NCBI GenBank assembly: GCA_037157565.1
Contig: JAZHRO010000002.1
Coordinates: 37,158,501 to 37,222,500, forward strand
Source of the DNA: Thalassia testudinum
Lineage: Eukaryota > Streptophyta > Magnoliopsida > Alismatales > Hydrocharitaceae
Length of the DNA: 64,000 nt
Direction of reading: 5' to 3'
In this document: positions 1 through 11,282 of the stretch, one piece after another
Layout of the letters: every line of letters starts with the position of its first letter
How positions within the stretch are numbered: position 1 is the first letter of the stretch
Translations under genes and position numbers: made by a program
Notes under the pieces: model-generated
The model's input: only the letters and a program-made list of their open reading frames with translations
The model's database searches: none
What the model was told of the DNA's origin: nothing

Positions 1-2304
1 GAAGGAGGAACATGAAGGGAGGTTCGAGGCTGCAGGAGCTTGGTGGAGCTTGAGGAGGAGTTCGTGGAAGAGAGGAGGACACCGACGGGGAGCTTCTCAA
101 GCTCCTGCAGCTGCTGGAGCTGCCGCTGCGTCGACGGAGAGTGGAGGCGTGAACGGGGCGAGCTACGCAGAGGAGTCCTGATACTGGAAGTCTTCCAATA
201 TCAGACGTCTGGAGGGTCGACCAAACGTCTGTAGAGGCAACAGGACATCTGGAGCTGAAGTCGAACGTCTAAAAGCATTTTATCTCGCGAAGGTACATGT
301 TCCTGTGCTACTTTCCGCCATGCAGACCGTAGCGTAGGGTGGTTTGGCTAAAAATAAGTCTGCTTTTTGTATACGCAGGTGCAGGACGTTGGAAAGGTGC
401 GCGATGTGCCTTTCGAGGTACTTTTGGACGTCTGATCATATCGCCGGACGTTCGACGACACTTTCAGACAACCAGAGGCATAGTCCGATGTCTGAAACTT
501 CCTTCAGACGGTCACGGAGAGATCTGGACATCTGAGATACCTGCAGGAGACACAAGGTAAGATCTGACGTCTGGGACTAGTCTCAGACGTCTGATTTTGG
601 ACAGTAATCGTGTTTTTGGCCTGTTCAAGATCCAAACGGAATCGGATTTCTGCAAACGAAGTACCGCTGTTTTCCACTTGAGTTTCTCTACGTGTTCGTG
701 TTGTGTACCTACTGTTTTGAGCCTGTCTAATGTCAATTAGCCGCTGGTACAGGTTACCAGCCGGTGGCGTGTTCGGGGCCCGTGGAGAAGACAAGATCTG
801 TGGTGCAGGCTCTCATTCCTCCTGTGATTCCCGGTAGAGTGGTTTACTATAACATTAAGATTTACACAATGAAAGAGCATGCTTAGAATACTTGAATAAA
901 CCCTAGGATGAAAAATGAACCCTAGGGTAGAAACAAATGAGAATGGTTGAGCTACTCTGTTTATTTGACATGCATGATAAAATACGAGTTACCTATGTTT
1001 GAATGAGAGATTGAACTGTGAAACCACAAGCTGCACGTATATTGAATTGTGAAAACACGAGCTACCTGTATATTGATGAGGAACGAGTTATAAACCATGA
1101 GATCTGAATACTGATAAATGGAACGAATACAGTGCGTGAACCCTACGGGAAATTAGGAGGAGAACTCCTGGATATGGAAAGGAATTTCGTGTGTAGACGG
1201 GAAGTGAGTTGGCCCTTGTGTACGTGGTACCAAGGAGCACAGTGGATTTTTTAGTATAGAGCGGAGCTAGCCGCCCTTGGGTTGAGACCCGAGGTTAGGA
1301 TTGGCCACTCCACACCAACTCCTGTTACCTCTCGCGTACGTGGTACCGAGGCGTGCTACTAGTGTAGGGAGGGAGCTAGCCACCCCACGGGACCCAAGGT
1401 TAAGCTAACCACCCTACACCAACTTTGTTAGGCCCGCTGGGCAAACCGGGGTAGTCGGACGAGGGTATGCGACTGTGGAGGGGCGAGACCCCTATTCTGA
1501 GAGGGCAAGGCCCTATACTGTTCCATACTGTACCTTAGGCGTACCCGCTAACAGAAATGACTGACCGCATGTCAGTGTGGGATAGCTACCCGTGCACTTA
1601 TCACGCGTGCCGTAGTCACTGCTACGTCACGACAGTGACCTCGAGGTGGTTGACTGGGTGTAGGACTACAGCGGGAGACTCTTCCGGTCAGGAGAGCACC
1701 ACGTGTACCTTCTACTCCATGAAAAGATTGCAATCAAGATCGTTCTCACGAGGAACAAGAAAGATCAAGAAATACTTGGATCCTTGTGAAATAAATGAAC
1801 CAGAAATACATAGGTGAGATAAATAGAAATGAGAATAAAACCTGGTTTCTTGTTTACTTTACTTGCACATAAATGGTGTAAGCACCACTCTACTCAGCGT
1901 TCGCTGACTCTGTCTTCTCGTAACCCTGTTTTAGACCATGAGTTGAGCAGCCCGAGTTTCCGATTGCAGAGGGTGCTAGGCCCGGCCAAACCCAACCGTA
2001 GTTGTTTCTTTCCAAGTCTTTCATTTTTCTACTATTGTAGTCAGTAATAGACATCTATTTTACTATTCCTGTTACTTTCTGTTTTCTTTCTGCTGTTGTT
2101 GTTGTGGTGTCATTTACTATTTTGAGACAGTTTGGTCTGCTTTCCTTTACCGTTTCACTTTTTCTTCTGCTTAGTTATAATGCATGTGTGGATGTGGTAT
2201 TATTTCTGGCTTTTGGTTATTTCTCGTTGGACAACTAGGTTTTGGGATTAGTCAAGGCGAGCCGGCCTCAGGTTCTGTAGGGATCTGGTAACCGGGTCGT
2301 AACA
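1..2304 (+). repeat. LTR-like repeat family R, copy A
   Basis: Probable gypsy LTR with no coding capacity. The first 600 bases carry many GACGTCTG words (for example near 198, 428, 564 and 583). Inside is an imperfect tandem duplication of about 110 bases (about 1211-1423, each unit holding a TACGTGGTACC core). Further right is CTACTCAGCGTTCGCTGACT near 1891. The copy ends GGGTCGTAACA at 2304, a CA end of the kind expected for an LTR. A second copy follows directly (2305-2885 plus 11283-12348), so both edges of the repeat can be compared. The ending and the TACTGAGC/GCTCAC-like signature suggest a Tekay/Del-type chromovirus LTR; that assignment is inferred. The left edge lies near 552 or before the window. 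Confidence 0.55.
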
Positions 2305-2885
2305 TGACATCTTTTAAGACGTTTGGGCCTAGTCCCAGACGTCTGATTTCGAACAATATGCATGTTTTTGGCCCGTTTAGGGCCCAAACGGAATCGGATT
2401 TCGCAAACGAAGTACCATTGTTTTTCGCTTGAGTTTCTCTACGAGTTAGTGTCACTTATATACGGTTTTGGACTCGCTTGATGTGGTTGATTAATTGTAT
2501 AGGTCTCCAGCCAGTCGAGTACGCTGGACCCGCGGAGGTGTTGGGATTTGCGATCTGAGCCCCCATTCCTCCCATGTTTCCCAGTAGAGTGGTTTACATT
2601 AACATTATGATTTAAACAAATAAACTGCATGTTTATAATAACTTGAATGAACCCTAGGATGAGAATGAACCCTATGGCAGGAACAAATGAGTATGGTTTG
2701 AGCTACACTGTTTAGTTGAGATGCATGTAAAACCCTAAATGCTAGCAATTATATTGGTTATTGATATGATGCTTTCTTAGTTAGTAAATCATGAGCTGCA
2801 TGTTATAAGAATGAAACCATTAATGTGAATAGTGAGATCGGAATGTTGGAAAATGGAACGAAAGAAATACCAGCATGAACCTGAT
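2305..2885 (+). repeat. Family R, copy B, left part
   Basis: This stretch matches copy A from about 552 to 1165: the CAGACGTCTGAT word, the AAACGGAATCGGATTT block, CAAACGAAGTACC, the AGAGTGGTTTAC block and GAACCCTAGGATGA all recur in order. It starts one base after copy A ends, so the two are head-to-tail without an internal region. Similarity stops near 2885 and resumes at 11283, which suggests that one LTR copy was split by a later insertion. Confidence 0.6.
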
Positions 2886-3377
2886 GTGCGGTCGTGTGTG
2901 TGTGTTAAGAAGTGTTGTTATAGTCGCACTTGCAACGTCGATTTTAAAGTAAAGAAATGGAGGTGAGTCCGAGTGTCGGTCTCAGGGAGGCGTGAAAATC
3001 GGATTTTGCTTGTCACTTGTTGTCACGAAAATTGTGGAGTTTTGCTTGCGAAAAGGTGTGGTTGGAAAGCGAGAGAGAGAGAGAGATTAGGGTTAGAGTC
3101 ATTTCTTTCTTTAACATGCAACTTGAACAAGAAATAAAGTAAACAACTGAATGGAAAGTAACTTCATTAATCATGCAGCTTTAGTTCACAGATTACAACA
3201 TTAGATACATGCTTAAACATAAGTAAAGGAAAGCTTAAAAGAGAGGAAGAGAGAGAGAGGGGGGGAGAGCGGCGAGGCAGCCACGGCGGTGGAGAAGCCT
3301 CCGTCGGCGACTCGTCGTCTCCGGCGATTACAAGAGGACTTAAAGCTAGCTAAGAGAGGGGTAGAGTAGTTGCAAGG
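2886..3377. repeat. Left edge of the gypsy block inside family R
   Basis: Non-coding. It holds a GT run near 2893, GA-rich runs near 3070-3090 and 3241-3270, and a GC-rich stretch at 3265-3320. Read on the minus strand, the part near 2950-3000 loosely resembles the right end of X1 near 6010-6050 (shared CTCCCT...CCGAC...CTCGG order). It may therefore be the R/U5 end of an X-type LTR in reverse orientation. This is a weak, by-eye match. Confidence 0.3.
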
Positions 3378-4301
3378 TGATGAGAGCCTCATCATGAACC
3401 CTAACTAGCACAATCTAACCTAGGTATGCAAGAAAAATCTCCTACATAACTCAAAGAAAGGCTTAACTCAGAGAAGTCTGAGTTTAAGAAGAAAACAAGT
3501 CATAAGGGGTAAAAATGCAATTTCACCAACACAATCTGCAAACAGGGTAACTCAGGATCCAAACACAGGTCAAACTAATCTAATAAGAAGGAAAGTGGGA
3601 TGATCTGATCCAACAGGGGCTACAGCAACTCCAGGGAATTAAATGACATTCTGTAACCCTAAAACAAATCCACTTCAATTCACGTGGTTCGAGGTAGGGT
3701 AAAAATCAACTAAACCCTCTAAAATTCATATAAAAATAATCTTTAAGGTTTAGAACCTTCAATTTGACCTTAGAAACCCATTTTGACATACATTGAGAAC
3801 CATGCCCAATTAATGATTTAATTTGGGTTTTTACGTAAATTGGTCAGTCAAACATGATCTAACCTAGAGAAAAAATTCACCATTAAAATCCTTAGGTCCA
3901 ATTTAGTCATGCATAAAAACTTGAGCCTAAGAAGAGACCTCCTTGACCGACTTTGCAATTTGGTCCTCATCATTTACTTTTTGACCCTCAACTTTCGAAA
4001 CCCTTGAATTTTAGCCCCTAATTTCATCTTCGTTCTTTGCATTTTGGTTCCTCCTGCAAGTCTCTGCGCAGCACCATGCTCCGGCGACTTTGCGCGGAGC
4101 ATGACGCCGCGCAGGGTGAGGGGGGCGTCCTGCTAAGAGAACGCGGAGTTCCCTGCGATGTCTGCTATCGCAGGGACTCGACCATGCCACCTGACGACGC
4201 CCACACCTTCCGTGCGAACGCGCGGAAGGTCTGGGTCTCGTCTCCGACCATGCTCCAGTGAGGGACGCACATCGCCAGCGTGCGTCCACCCCTCCACCAC
4301 C

Positions 4302-4311
4302 GCCTTTATAA
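4302..4311 (+). promoter_or_regulatory. TATA-like box of X1
   Basis: CTTTATAAAG lies about 925 bases into X1. The matching place in X2, read on the minus strand near 10350, has CCTATAAAAGG. Conservation of a TATA box at the same position in both copies supports reading X as an LTR with a promoter. No functional evidence. Confidence 0.45.
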
Positions 4312-5544
4312 AGACCAGCGTCGCCAACCGTTTCTCCCAGCTTGGTATTGACGAAGAATACCTTAACCCTTCCTCTCTCGCCACTCCGACAGGAACCCAC
4401 CAGCTCCGGCGGCTCCTCCTCCTCCTTCTCGTCACTCTGCTGCAATACCAGCAGTAGAGTCACCTGCACCTGATCTCCCCGCGTCGTGCCGCACCAAGCG
4501 CACGCCTCCTTGCCCTCTTCCTTGCCGCCGCTCTCTCCCTCTAGGAGTTTCTTCTCCGGCGACAGTCGATACGGCTACCTGCCGCTCCGGCCCCCCTTCG
4601 TCCCTGTAGGTAAGTAACAGTTATTTCCCTTCCTCCCCTCTTTCTTTTCCCCAACTTGTTTTACTTGATCACCCTACGCCCACGCCTGACCACCTTAATC
4701 TTCCCCACCTCCGGCCACTCTCCGGCGAGTTGTTCCCGTCATCCCACAACCCCATACGACTTGCCAACTGCACCAAAAGCTCCGCCTCACCTCACCAAAC
4801 ACCCTCAGCCCCTCCACTGCCATTCCACACCTCCACAACGACCCCCCGAACAAACCCATTTTTCCGACTACAGTCCGACCTAGGGCTACCGCCATACACC
4901 GCCTCACGCCTCGCCACCACCCGCACAGGCTTCGCCACGCTTCAGCAAAGCTCCCTGCATCTTCTGACTGGGCCGAGAGGCCATATTCCTGCTTTCAGGT
5001 CACGCCCCCTTCGCCGCCATTGCTGGGTAGGTGAAGCTCCTTCACCTGCAGCTGCAGTTTCGATCTCGCCCAGGCGCTGGTCCCAGGTCGCGCGGAGTGT
5101 CTCTGCGAAGACTCCCAGGTCTGCAGCTGAGGCAAACCCCTCGCGGGTTGCTGCAATTGCCTGTAGCCTCCTCGCCTGCGGACACCAGTCAGGAGGTGGG
5201 ACTTTAGTCCCACCTCGGAAGTGCATGGATCAGTGCCCGCACATGAATTGTAAAAGTGTTCGAGGCTATTTGCCTTCGAACACAGGGGTCAGGTCCCTCA
5301 CACACGTGCGCGCCACGCGCTCGCCCTCGCCCGCGCTCACGCCCCGCGGGTCTAGGTAGGATCCGAATACCCGACACTGCGCACACCTCGCCTACCACCG
5401 CACGCCGGTGGGCCTGGTCCCGAGCGCGATAGCCGTACTCGAATACCCGGCTCTGGGAGAGCGATCCTATGAGAGAAAGGCGAGAAAGAGAGAGACGCGG
5501 GGAAGGGTAGGGGTAGGTTTTTCTCTGACCAGTTGTGTAAGTGT

Positions 5545-5945
5545 GCAGGAGCAGAAGAAGAAGAAGCGGCGAAGGAAGAAAGGAATGAGAAGAAGAGAGG
5601 CACTGTAGCAGACCGCCGTTTAAGTCATCTGACTGCGGTATCAGATGACAGATAAAGCTTCAGAGGAGATAAAGCAGAGAAGAAGAAGAAGAAAAGAGAA
5701 GGCTCCACAACTGAAGAGAAAGAAAAGAGAAGAAGGAAGAAAGAAGCAGAAGAAGACTTCGCGCAGGAAAAGAGAGAAAAGAAGAACTGAAGAAGAAAAG
5801 AAATAGAAGACAAGCAGAAGAAGAATTGAAGGCAACAGGAATAAGAAGACCCGTAGAGACACTACAGCTGAAGAAAAGCCAAAGAAGAGAAGAAGAAGAA
5901 GACAAGCAAAGAGAGAAAGAAGAGAAGAAAAATCGAAATCCATCT
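5545..5945 (+). repeat. 400-base purine tract (GAAGAA-rich)
   Basis: The plus strand is overwhelmingly A and G for about 400 bases, dominated by GAAGAA and AAGAGA words. It then switches abruptly at about 5942 to a pyrimidine run (CTCTCCCTCTCTCTC). The tract starts where the similarity between X1 and X2 ends. Read on the minus strand it gives phenylalanine, serine and leucine-rich frames that are composition artefacts and are not called as genes. Confidence 0.7.
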
Positions 5946-6055
5946 CTCCCTCTCTCTCTCTCTTATTTTTGTAATAAAGAAAACTCTGTACTTCTAGAAA
6001 TCTAGTAGCTCCCTAAATCCGACCTCGGGAAACCAAACTATTTCCGAGTAAATTT

Positions 6056-7070
6056 TGATAGTAACGACAACCGTAGCTGTCTTGTCTTATACTATAACGA
6101 CTGTACTATAATAAACACAAAGCAGCACCGCGGTCCGCCATTTTTCACAAGGGAAGTGAATGCCTTGAATGAGTGGTTCAAGGGGGTTTAAATAGGGAGA
6201 AGGGCTTTCTAAAAGAAGAAGGGGTTTTAGCGACGTCTCGGAAGTCGCTAAAACCCTTCCAGAAGCATCGGTGAAGCCCCCAGCCCTCCGGTCACACGCC
6301 TGCGTCATTCTTCTTCACGCCCGATCTGTGGCTGCTGCATGAGAGTTGTCCGATCGAAGATTGGATGGCTGAGATCCTCCCTCGGGCGCCCTTGGATCAC
6401 GCCTCGGGAGCCCTTGGATCACGCCTCGGGCATGCGTGCGCAGGCGTCGTCACCCGGCGTGCACGCACGCATGGAAGCTCGCTGCCTGAGGGCGCGCCGC
6501 GTGGCGCTATCTCGGCCGCCCGCTGCTGATTAGGCGGCCCAATTTTGCCGCGCGACTCGCTGCCTTTAATTTCCCCCCACCGCGCGGCTCGAACCCGCGT
6601 CGCGTGCGTGCGGGCGTGCGCGCTAGCCGCTGCGCCACGCCTGCTGCTTTATCGCGGCGACCGCAGGCGGGTGCACGGTTCTTGGCCGTCCGATCAAAGA
6701 TCGACAGCCGAGATTTGATCTCCAGCTGATGGTGGAAGTGGCACGTGGTGAGCGGGTGCCACGTGGCACAACGAGGGCCATTGATCATCAGATCAACAGT
6801 CGGAACTTCTTGGGCTCATTGTAGGAGCTCCGAATGTCGGATTTGGCCGATTTTGAGTCCGTTGGACTCCGTTCGTCGTTTTGAATCCATCCGTGTCGTC
6901 CGATTACTCATTTGAGGGACAAGTGCTTACACAAATAGCCATTAATACAGTTTTATAAGTAATCTTAGTATATGATGCATGCGATGCTCCCATTCTACTT
7001 ATGTTGTGCATTTTATTCTTAAGATGAGCCCTATTTAACAGAATTATCACCCCCATATGCAGTGTTATCA
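6056..7070 (-). repeat. 3' LTR of a Tat/Athila-type gypsy element
   Basis: On the minus strand the LTR starts TGATAACACTGC at 7070, directly after a G-rich polypurine tract. The proposed inner end GTTACTATCA at 6056 gives inverted TGATA/TATCA termini, but that edge is uncertain. A TATA-like CTATTTAAAC sits near 6190 on the minus strand. A roughly 25-base unit containing CCTTGGATCACGCCTCGGG repeats two to three times at about 6375-6435. The frames inside are not coding. The TGATAA start and the integrase downstream (8429-9117) point to the Tat/Athila clade. Confidence 0.6.
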
Positions 7071-7084
7071 TACCCCCATGCTTA
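7071..7084 (-). other. Polypurine tract
   Basis: On the minus strand AAGCATGGGGGTA runs straight into TGATAACA of the LTR. This is the usual place and composition of a plus-strand primer for a gypsy element. A second G-rich tract (GCATGGGGGGGTGG, minus strand) lies near 8262-8275, downstream of the integrase stop. Confidence 0.6.
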
Positions 7085-8428
7085 CTCCTTGTTAGTCCCT
7101 AGCAAGGTTTATTCCAGCCTTTATTTTCTTTCAGAATTTAAGAAGTAATTGTTTAGACACTTCGTCACTTGTCAATAGGAGGAAATATACTAAGATCTTA
7201 TTCTACATAGACTAAGCAGCGCCCGGGCGTCTGCCAAAATACGAATCGCCCAAATCCTTGCTTTAATGTATATAACTATACATATGTATATGTATATATA
7301 TATTTTTAGAATTTTTTCGGAATTCAGTGTGGGTTGGTAACTTTTTATGGTTACCCAACCCACCCAAAACTCGGTCAAAACCCTAAATGCTAAGCATCTT
7401 GGTGTGAAGATTGTGATAGACTCACTCAATGGTAATTTAGACAGACTTCGGATTTCTATGCCCCTAGGTGACCGGAAGAGGAAATATATATTTGCCTGAA
7501 GGTGTATTTGTTCGATCGGTAGCTTTCTCCCTACATTTGTTTTAATTGGGGTCAACACAAGAATTTTTCCAGCGTATATCTCTCCGGCTTGTATTACTTC
7601 CTCGCTTCTTCCTTAAGTGTTTTGGTTCTTTTTGTGCAATTATTTAGCTGGGCTCTGGACAACCGATCAGTGGGTCGTTACCCACGATCACTTGCCAACC
7701 ATACTCGTGCGGTGAAGTGTGATCTATTTTCTTTTCTTCTCCTTTTTTCTTTTTTTTTCGTAGGTGGCTTCCCTGATTTCAAATGTACCTAGAGGCAATG
7801 AAGAAGAAATGGTCCCGTGGCTGGGTTCTAGACAACCTGCCAATGGGCTGTTACCCACGACAACTTGCTAGCCATACCACCCTAGAGAGTTCATTAGCTA
7901 CCTAATTTCTTTCAAAATCTCCGATGAGTGACTCTGTGCAGAAAATGTGTGCAGATGCTTAGACTCAAAGTTTTTATGAGTTAAAGGGTGAGTTGATAAG
8001 TCGTATATTTATCACCTTATTTAGTAGGTGGATTAGAATAGCTTAAGGTTGCAAGGATTCGAAGCTAAATCCATATTTTAATGAACACCAGGCTGATTAA
8101 GCTTGAAGGCCTGAAAAGTCTAAGTGTTTAAGTTCTTTTTGTATTATTTCCCACTATTGACAAGTTTCTAATGCCTAAGTTTCTTCCTAAATTCAATTTT
8201 TTTTTTTAATTTTATTTTATTCAGACTGATTAAATGAGCTCAAGATCGTGCAATTTACCACCCCCCCATGCTTAAGTTGGACAATGTCCTCATTGGCAAA
8301 TACATGGATACATAGGGGTTCAAAAAGATAGTACCTGAGTGACGTAAAATACCGGATCAGTCTGAATCCTCTGGGTTGCCTCCCAGGAAGCGCTAAGTTT
8401 AACGCCTCCAGCTGGGCGGTGCTTCGTG
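7085..8428 (-). other. Non-coding stretch between integrase stop and 3' LTR
   Basis: No convincing protein. It holds a hairpin near 7327-7362 (GTGGGTTGGTAAC against GTTACCCAACCCAC) and an AT dinucleotide patch near 7268-7300. A diverged direct repeat carries GTTACCCACGA at about 7677 and about 7850. Long 3' non-coding regions of this sort occur in Athila and Tat elements. Confidence 0.45.
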
Positions 8429-9117
8429 TCATCCCTCAACAAGGGTGACACTCTCCTTTGGGGGAACCTGGGCCAGGAAGTGCTTCAATCTTTGACCATT
8501 AACTGTAAAAGTGTGCCCAGTGTTAGGATCAGTGATTTCAACCGCCCCATTAGAATAAGGCTTAACCACCCGAAATGGCCCTGTCCATTTGGACCTGAGT
8601 TTCCCTGGGAAGAGTTTTAGGCGGGCGTCAAATAGCCAGACTTGCTGGTTGGGCTCAAAGGTTTTTCTATGAATGAGTCAGTCGTGAACGGCTTTCATTT
8701 TCTCCTTATACAATAGACTATTTTCGAAAGCGTCTCGACGAATTTCTTCGAGCTCAGATAATTGGAGCGTCCTCTGCGCACCGGCTAACTGGGAATCCAT
8801 GTTATATTGCTTGATAGCCCAGTAAGCCTGGTGTTCCAATTCGATAGGAAGATGGCAGGCTTTGCCAAAGACCAGGCGATAAGGCGACATGCCTATCGAG
8901 GTCTTAAAAGCGGTCCTGTATGCCCACAGGGCATCATCTAGTCGTGTGGACCAGTCTTTCCTGTCAGGTCTCACAGTCTTCTGTAAAATGTTCTTGATTT
9001 GTCTATTTGAGACCTCGATCTACCCATTTGTTTGCGGATGATACGAGGTAGCAATGCGATGGTTCACCTCGTATTTTCTAAGTAGGGCACGGAATTGGGA
9101 ATGGATAAAATGACCTC
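8429..9117 (-). pseudogene. Gypsy integrase, C-terminal half (Tat/Athila-like), broken
   Basis: A fragment of the integrase domain of a Ty3/gypsy polyprotein, which would insert retroelement DNA into the host genome. From the N-terminal side it reads: YHPQTNG near 9030, the end of the catalytic core; [15 protein letters not shown] near 8920-8960; [18 protein letters not shown]; and a C-terminal part with GPFRVVKPYSNGAVEI near 8540-8590. It ends at a TGA at 8429-8431. Two in-frame stops (after YHPQTNG, and after KAVHD near 8677) match single C-to-T changes of Gln or Arg codons. The N-terminal half is missing: similarity stops abruptly at about 9120, next to X2. The GKACHLP-type wording is typical of Athila/Tat elements. 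This copy cannot make a working enzyme. Confidence 0.85.
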
Positions 9118-9129
9118 GGTCCTCCTCCT

Positions 9130-11281
9130 TCTTCTTTCCCTTCACAGCGAAGCAAAACCTACCACTACCCTCGCCCGCGTCACTCTCTCTCTATTTGTCT
9201 CTTAGGTTCTCTCTCCCAGAGCCAGGTAATCGGGTTGGGTTTCGCGTGCCCAGGTCCTGGTGCACCGACGTGGGTAGTGCGCGAGGAGTGCAGGGTATAC
9301 GGGTCGGGTACCAGGTCCGCGTGGGTGTGCGTCGCGGACAAGGCGGGGGCGTGGGCGAGGAACCTCACCCCGTGTTACTTGAGGAGATAAGAAGAAATCA
9401 CAAATTCAATTTAAGTCGCTCACCACGTTCCTGAGTTCACAAGGTGGGATTAAATGTCCCACCCACTTCTTTGCACACACCCACAGGAGACCTTCACTCA
9501 ATTGGGGCAGCTGGGTGCCTCGCGAAGCCTGCTCTCAAGATGGATGCATGCGTGCACTGATCGCACGTTACCTGGGCTTGTTCACCTGGAGCACAGCAAC
9601 CTGGAGCAAAGCTCGCAAGCAAACTTGCTTGTTTGTCAATGGCGAGAAGGTGGCCTAACCTGAAAGACACAAGTACAGCCTTGCAGCCCTGTTAAACCAT
9701 GTGGGGAGCTTCGCCGTGTCAAGGCGAAGGTGAAGTAGTGGGTGACTGGTCGCGGGGCGGCCTAGGCGTGTGTGCCTAGGTCGCTCTGTGGCTGTGAAGG
9801 TGGGTTAGGTCGGGGGGCGTTTAGGGAAGTGATGGCGGTCAATGGAAGGGCGGAATGTGCTCAGTGGGTGATGGCGGAGGTGATGAGGTGTTTGGTGAGG
9901 CGTGTGGAGGTGCGGAGCGTTGGAAGCGCCTTTGCCGGTGGTCGGTCGGAGATGGAAAAAGTGGTGGTGGTCTGCAGCGTCGAGGGGTCGAAAGTAGAAA
10001 TTAAGAGAGGGGAAATAAAAAGGGGAGAGGGGAATAATTCTAACCTAGCTAAGTGGACGAAGGGGAGTAGAGAGGCGACTGGTCGTACCTGCCGTAGCCG
10101 GAGAAGAAGATGTCCAGAGGAGGGAGAACGGCGATGACGAAAGGGCTGGAGCACGCACGCAGGTATTGCGCGACGTGGAAGAAAGAGGCGAAGATGGCTC
10201 TGCCACTAGTATTGTGGCAGAGCGACGAGAAAGAGGAGGACTCGCCAGAGCTCACTGGACACCCTGGCCGGAGGAGAAGGGAGGACATTGGGGTGGTTCT
10301 CCGGCCAAGTCAAGCTGAAAAGATGCGGCCAGAGGTGGTGGACCTTTTATAGGCACTGGTAGGGGCTCGTGTGCTTGGAAGATAAGATTCCAAGCACGAA
10401 AGTCCTCACCGGAGAAGGAAACAGTTGGAGACCAAATCTCTCGTGCGTTCGCATGAGAGATTGGGTGCCAATCAGTGATTGGGATTTGGTTCATATGAAA
10501 GGGAATTCCTCAAAGAATCTCCCTTCCAAATCTGGGAGATCTCTGAGGAATCAGGGAGTAATCCCCCTTGGATCCTCGCCGAAGTAGGATTCCTCCGCTT
10601 TAATGGCGAAGGGACCTGATTGTAAGAGTGGCGAGGAAGTTAGGTGGGTCTGTGCAATGATTTTCAAAAGATAGGGATCAAAATGTAATTGGGTGGATTA
10701 TTTTGCAAAGTAGGTCAAGATGACCTCCGCTTAGGGCCAAATTTTGGTACAAATCTAATTTGGACCTAAGAAATCCAATGGTGAAGTTGGATTTTAGATT
10801 TGATCACGTTTGACTTGACATTTTACACAAAAATCTAAATTAGGTTAAATAATGAGCTACAACCCCAATCTAGGTCAAAATAGATTCCAAAGGCCAAATT
10901 GAAGGTTCCAAACCCTAGGGGATATTTTTCCATGAACTTTAGAAGGTTTAATTGATTTTTATTCTGATCAGAACCTTGTGAAATTATGTGAGTCTGTTTT
11001 AGGGTTACCAGATGTCATTTAATTCTTAGATTGCATATGAACCCATTTCTAATTGAGCTAACTCACTTTTTATCTTATTCAGACCATTTGACCTATGTTT
11101 TGCCTCTGAGAAAACCCATTTATGTACTGTAATGGTAAAATTACATTTTTACCCTTTATTTCATGTTTTCTTCTCAGAACATTAATTCCTTAAATTAAGC
11201 CCTTCTTTAGGTTATGTAGGAGCTCTTATTCTCTTTTTCAGGTCAAAATGAGCTAGTTAGGGCTCATGATGAGGTTCTCAT
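9130..11281 (-). repeat. LTR-like family X, copy X2 (reverse)
   Basis: Reverse-oriented partner of X1. Read on the minus strand from 11281 it begins TGATGAGAACCTCATCAT and follows X1 in order through the AT-rich part, the TATA box (CCTATAAAAGG near 10350) and the GC-rich leader. It also keeps the hairpin GTGGGA..TCCCAC (about 9444-9463 against 5194-5214 in X1) and the TGGCTCTGGGAGAG block. It abuts family R at 11282 and the integrase pseudogene at about 9120. Its frames are short and resemble no protein. Confidence 0.5.
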
Positions 11282-11282
11282 C

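Larger units (their letters stand above)
3378..6055 (+). repeat. LTR-like family X, copy X1 (forward)
   Basis: Begins TGATGAGAGCCTCATCAT, a short palindrome shared with X2, and then runs through an AT-rich part with the same order of words as the reverse complement of 11281 down to about 9130. Examples are GGTAAAAATGCAATTT, AATTAAATGACAT, AACCCTAAAACA and ACCTTCAATTTG. A TATA-like CTTTATAAAG lies at about 4303, with a GC-rich leader-like region after it, as in a long gypsy LTR. The frames at 4011-4469 and 4730-5359 lie in this GC-rich part and resemble no protein. The right end holds the purine tract and AATAAAG near 5973. The exact right edge is uncertain. Confidence 0.5.

Noticed and set aside
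4011..4469. 152-codon minus-strand frame
   Set aside because: It spans the TATA region of X1 and is not kept as a frame in X2.
4730..5359. 209-codon open frame
   Set aside because: It lies in the GC-rich leader of LTR-like copy X1, is rich in Pro, Ser, Thr and Arg, has overlapping frames on the other strand, and shows no domain.
5641..5943. Leu/Phe/Ser-rich minus-strand frames resembling membrane proteins
   Set aside because: They are translations of the purine tract (complement of GAAGAA repeats).
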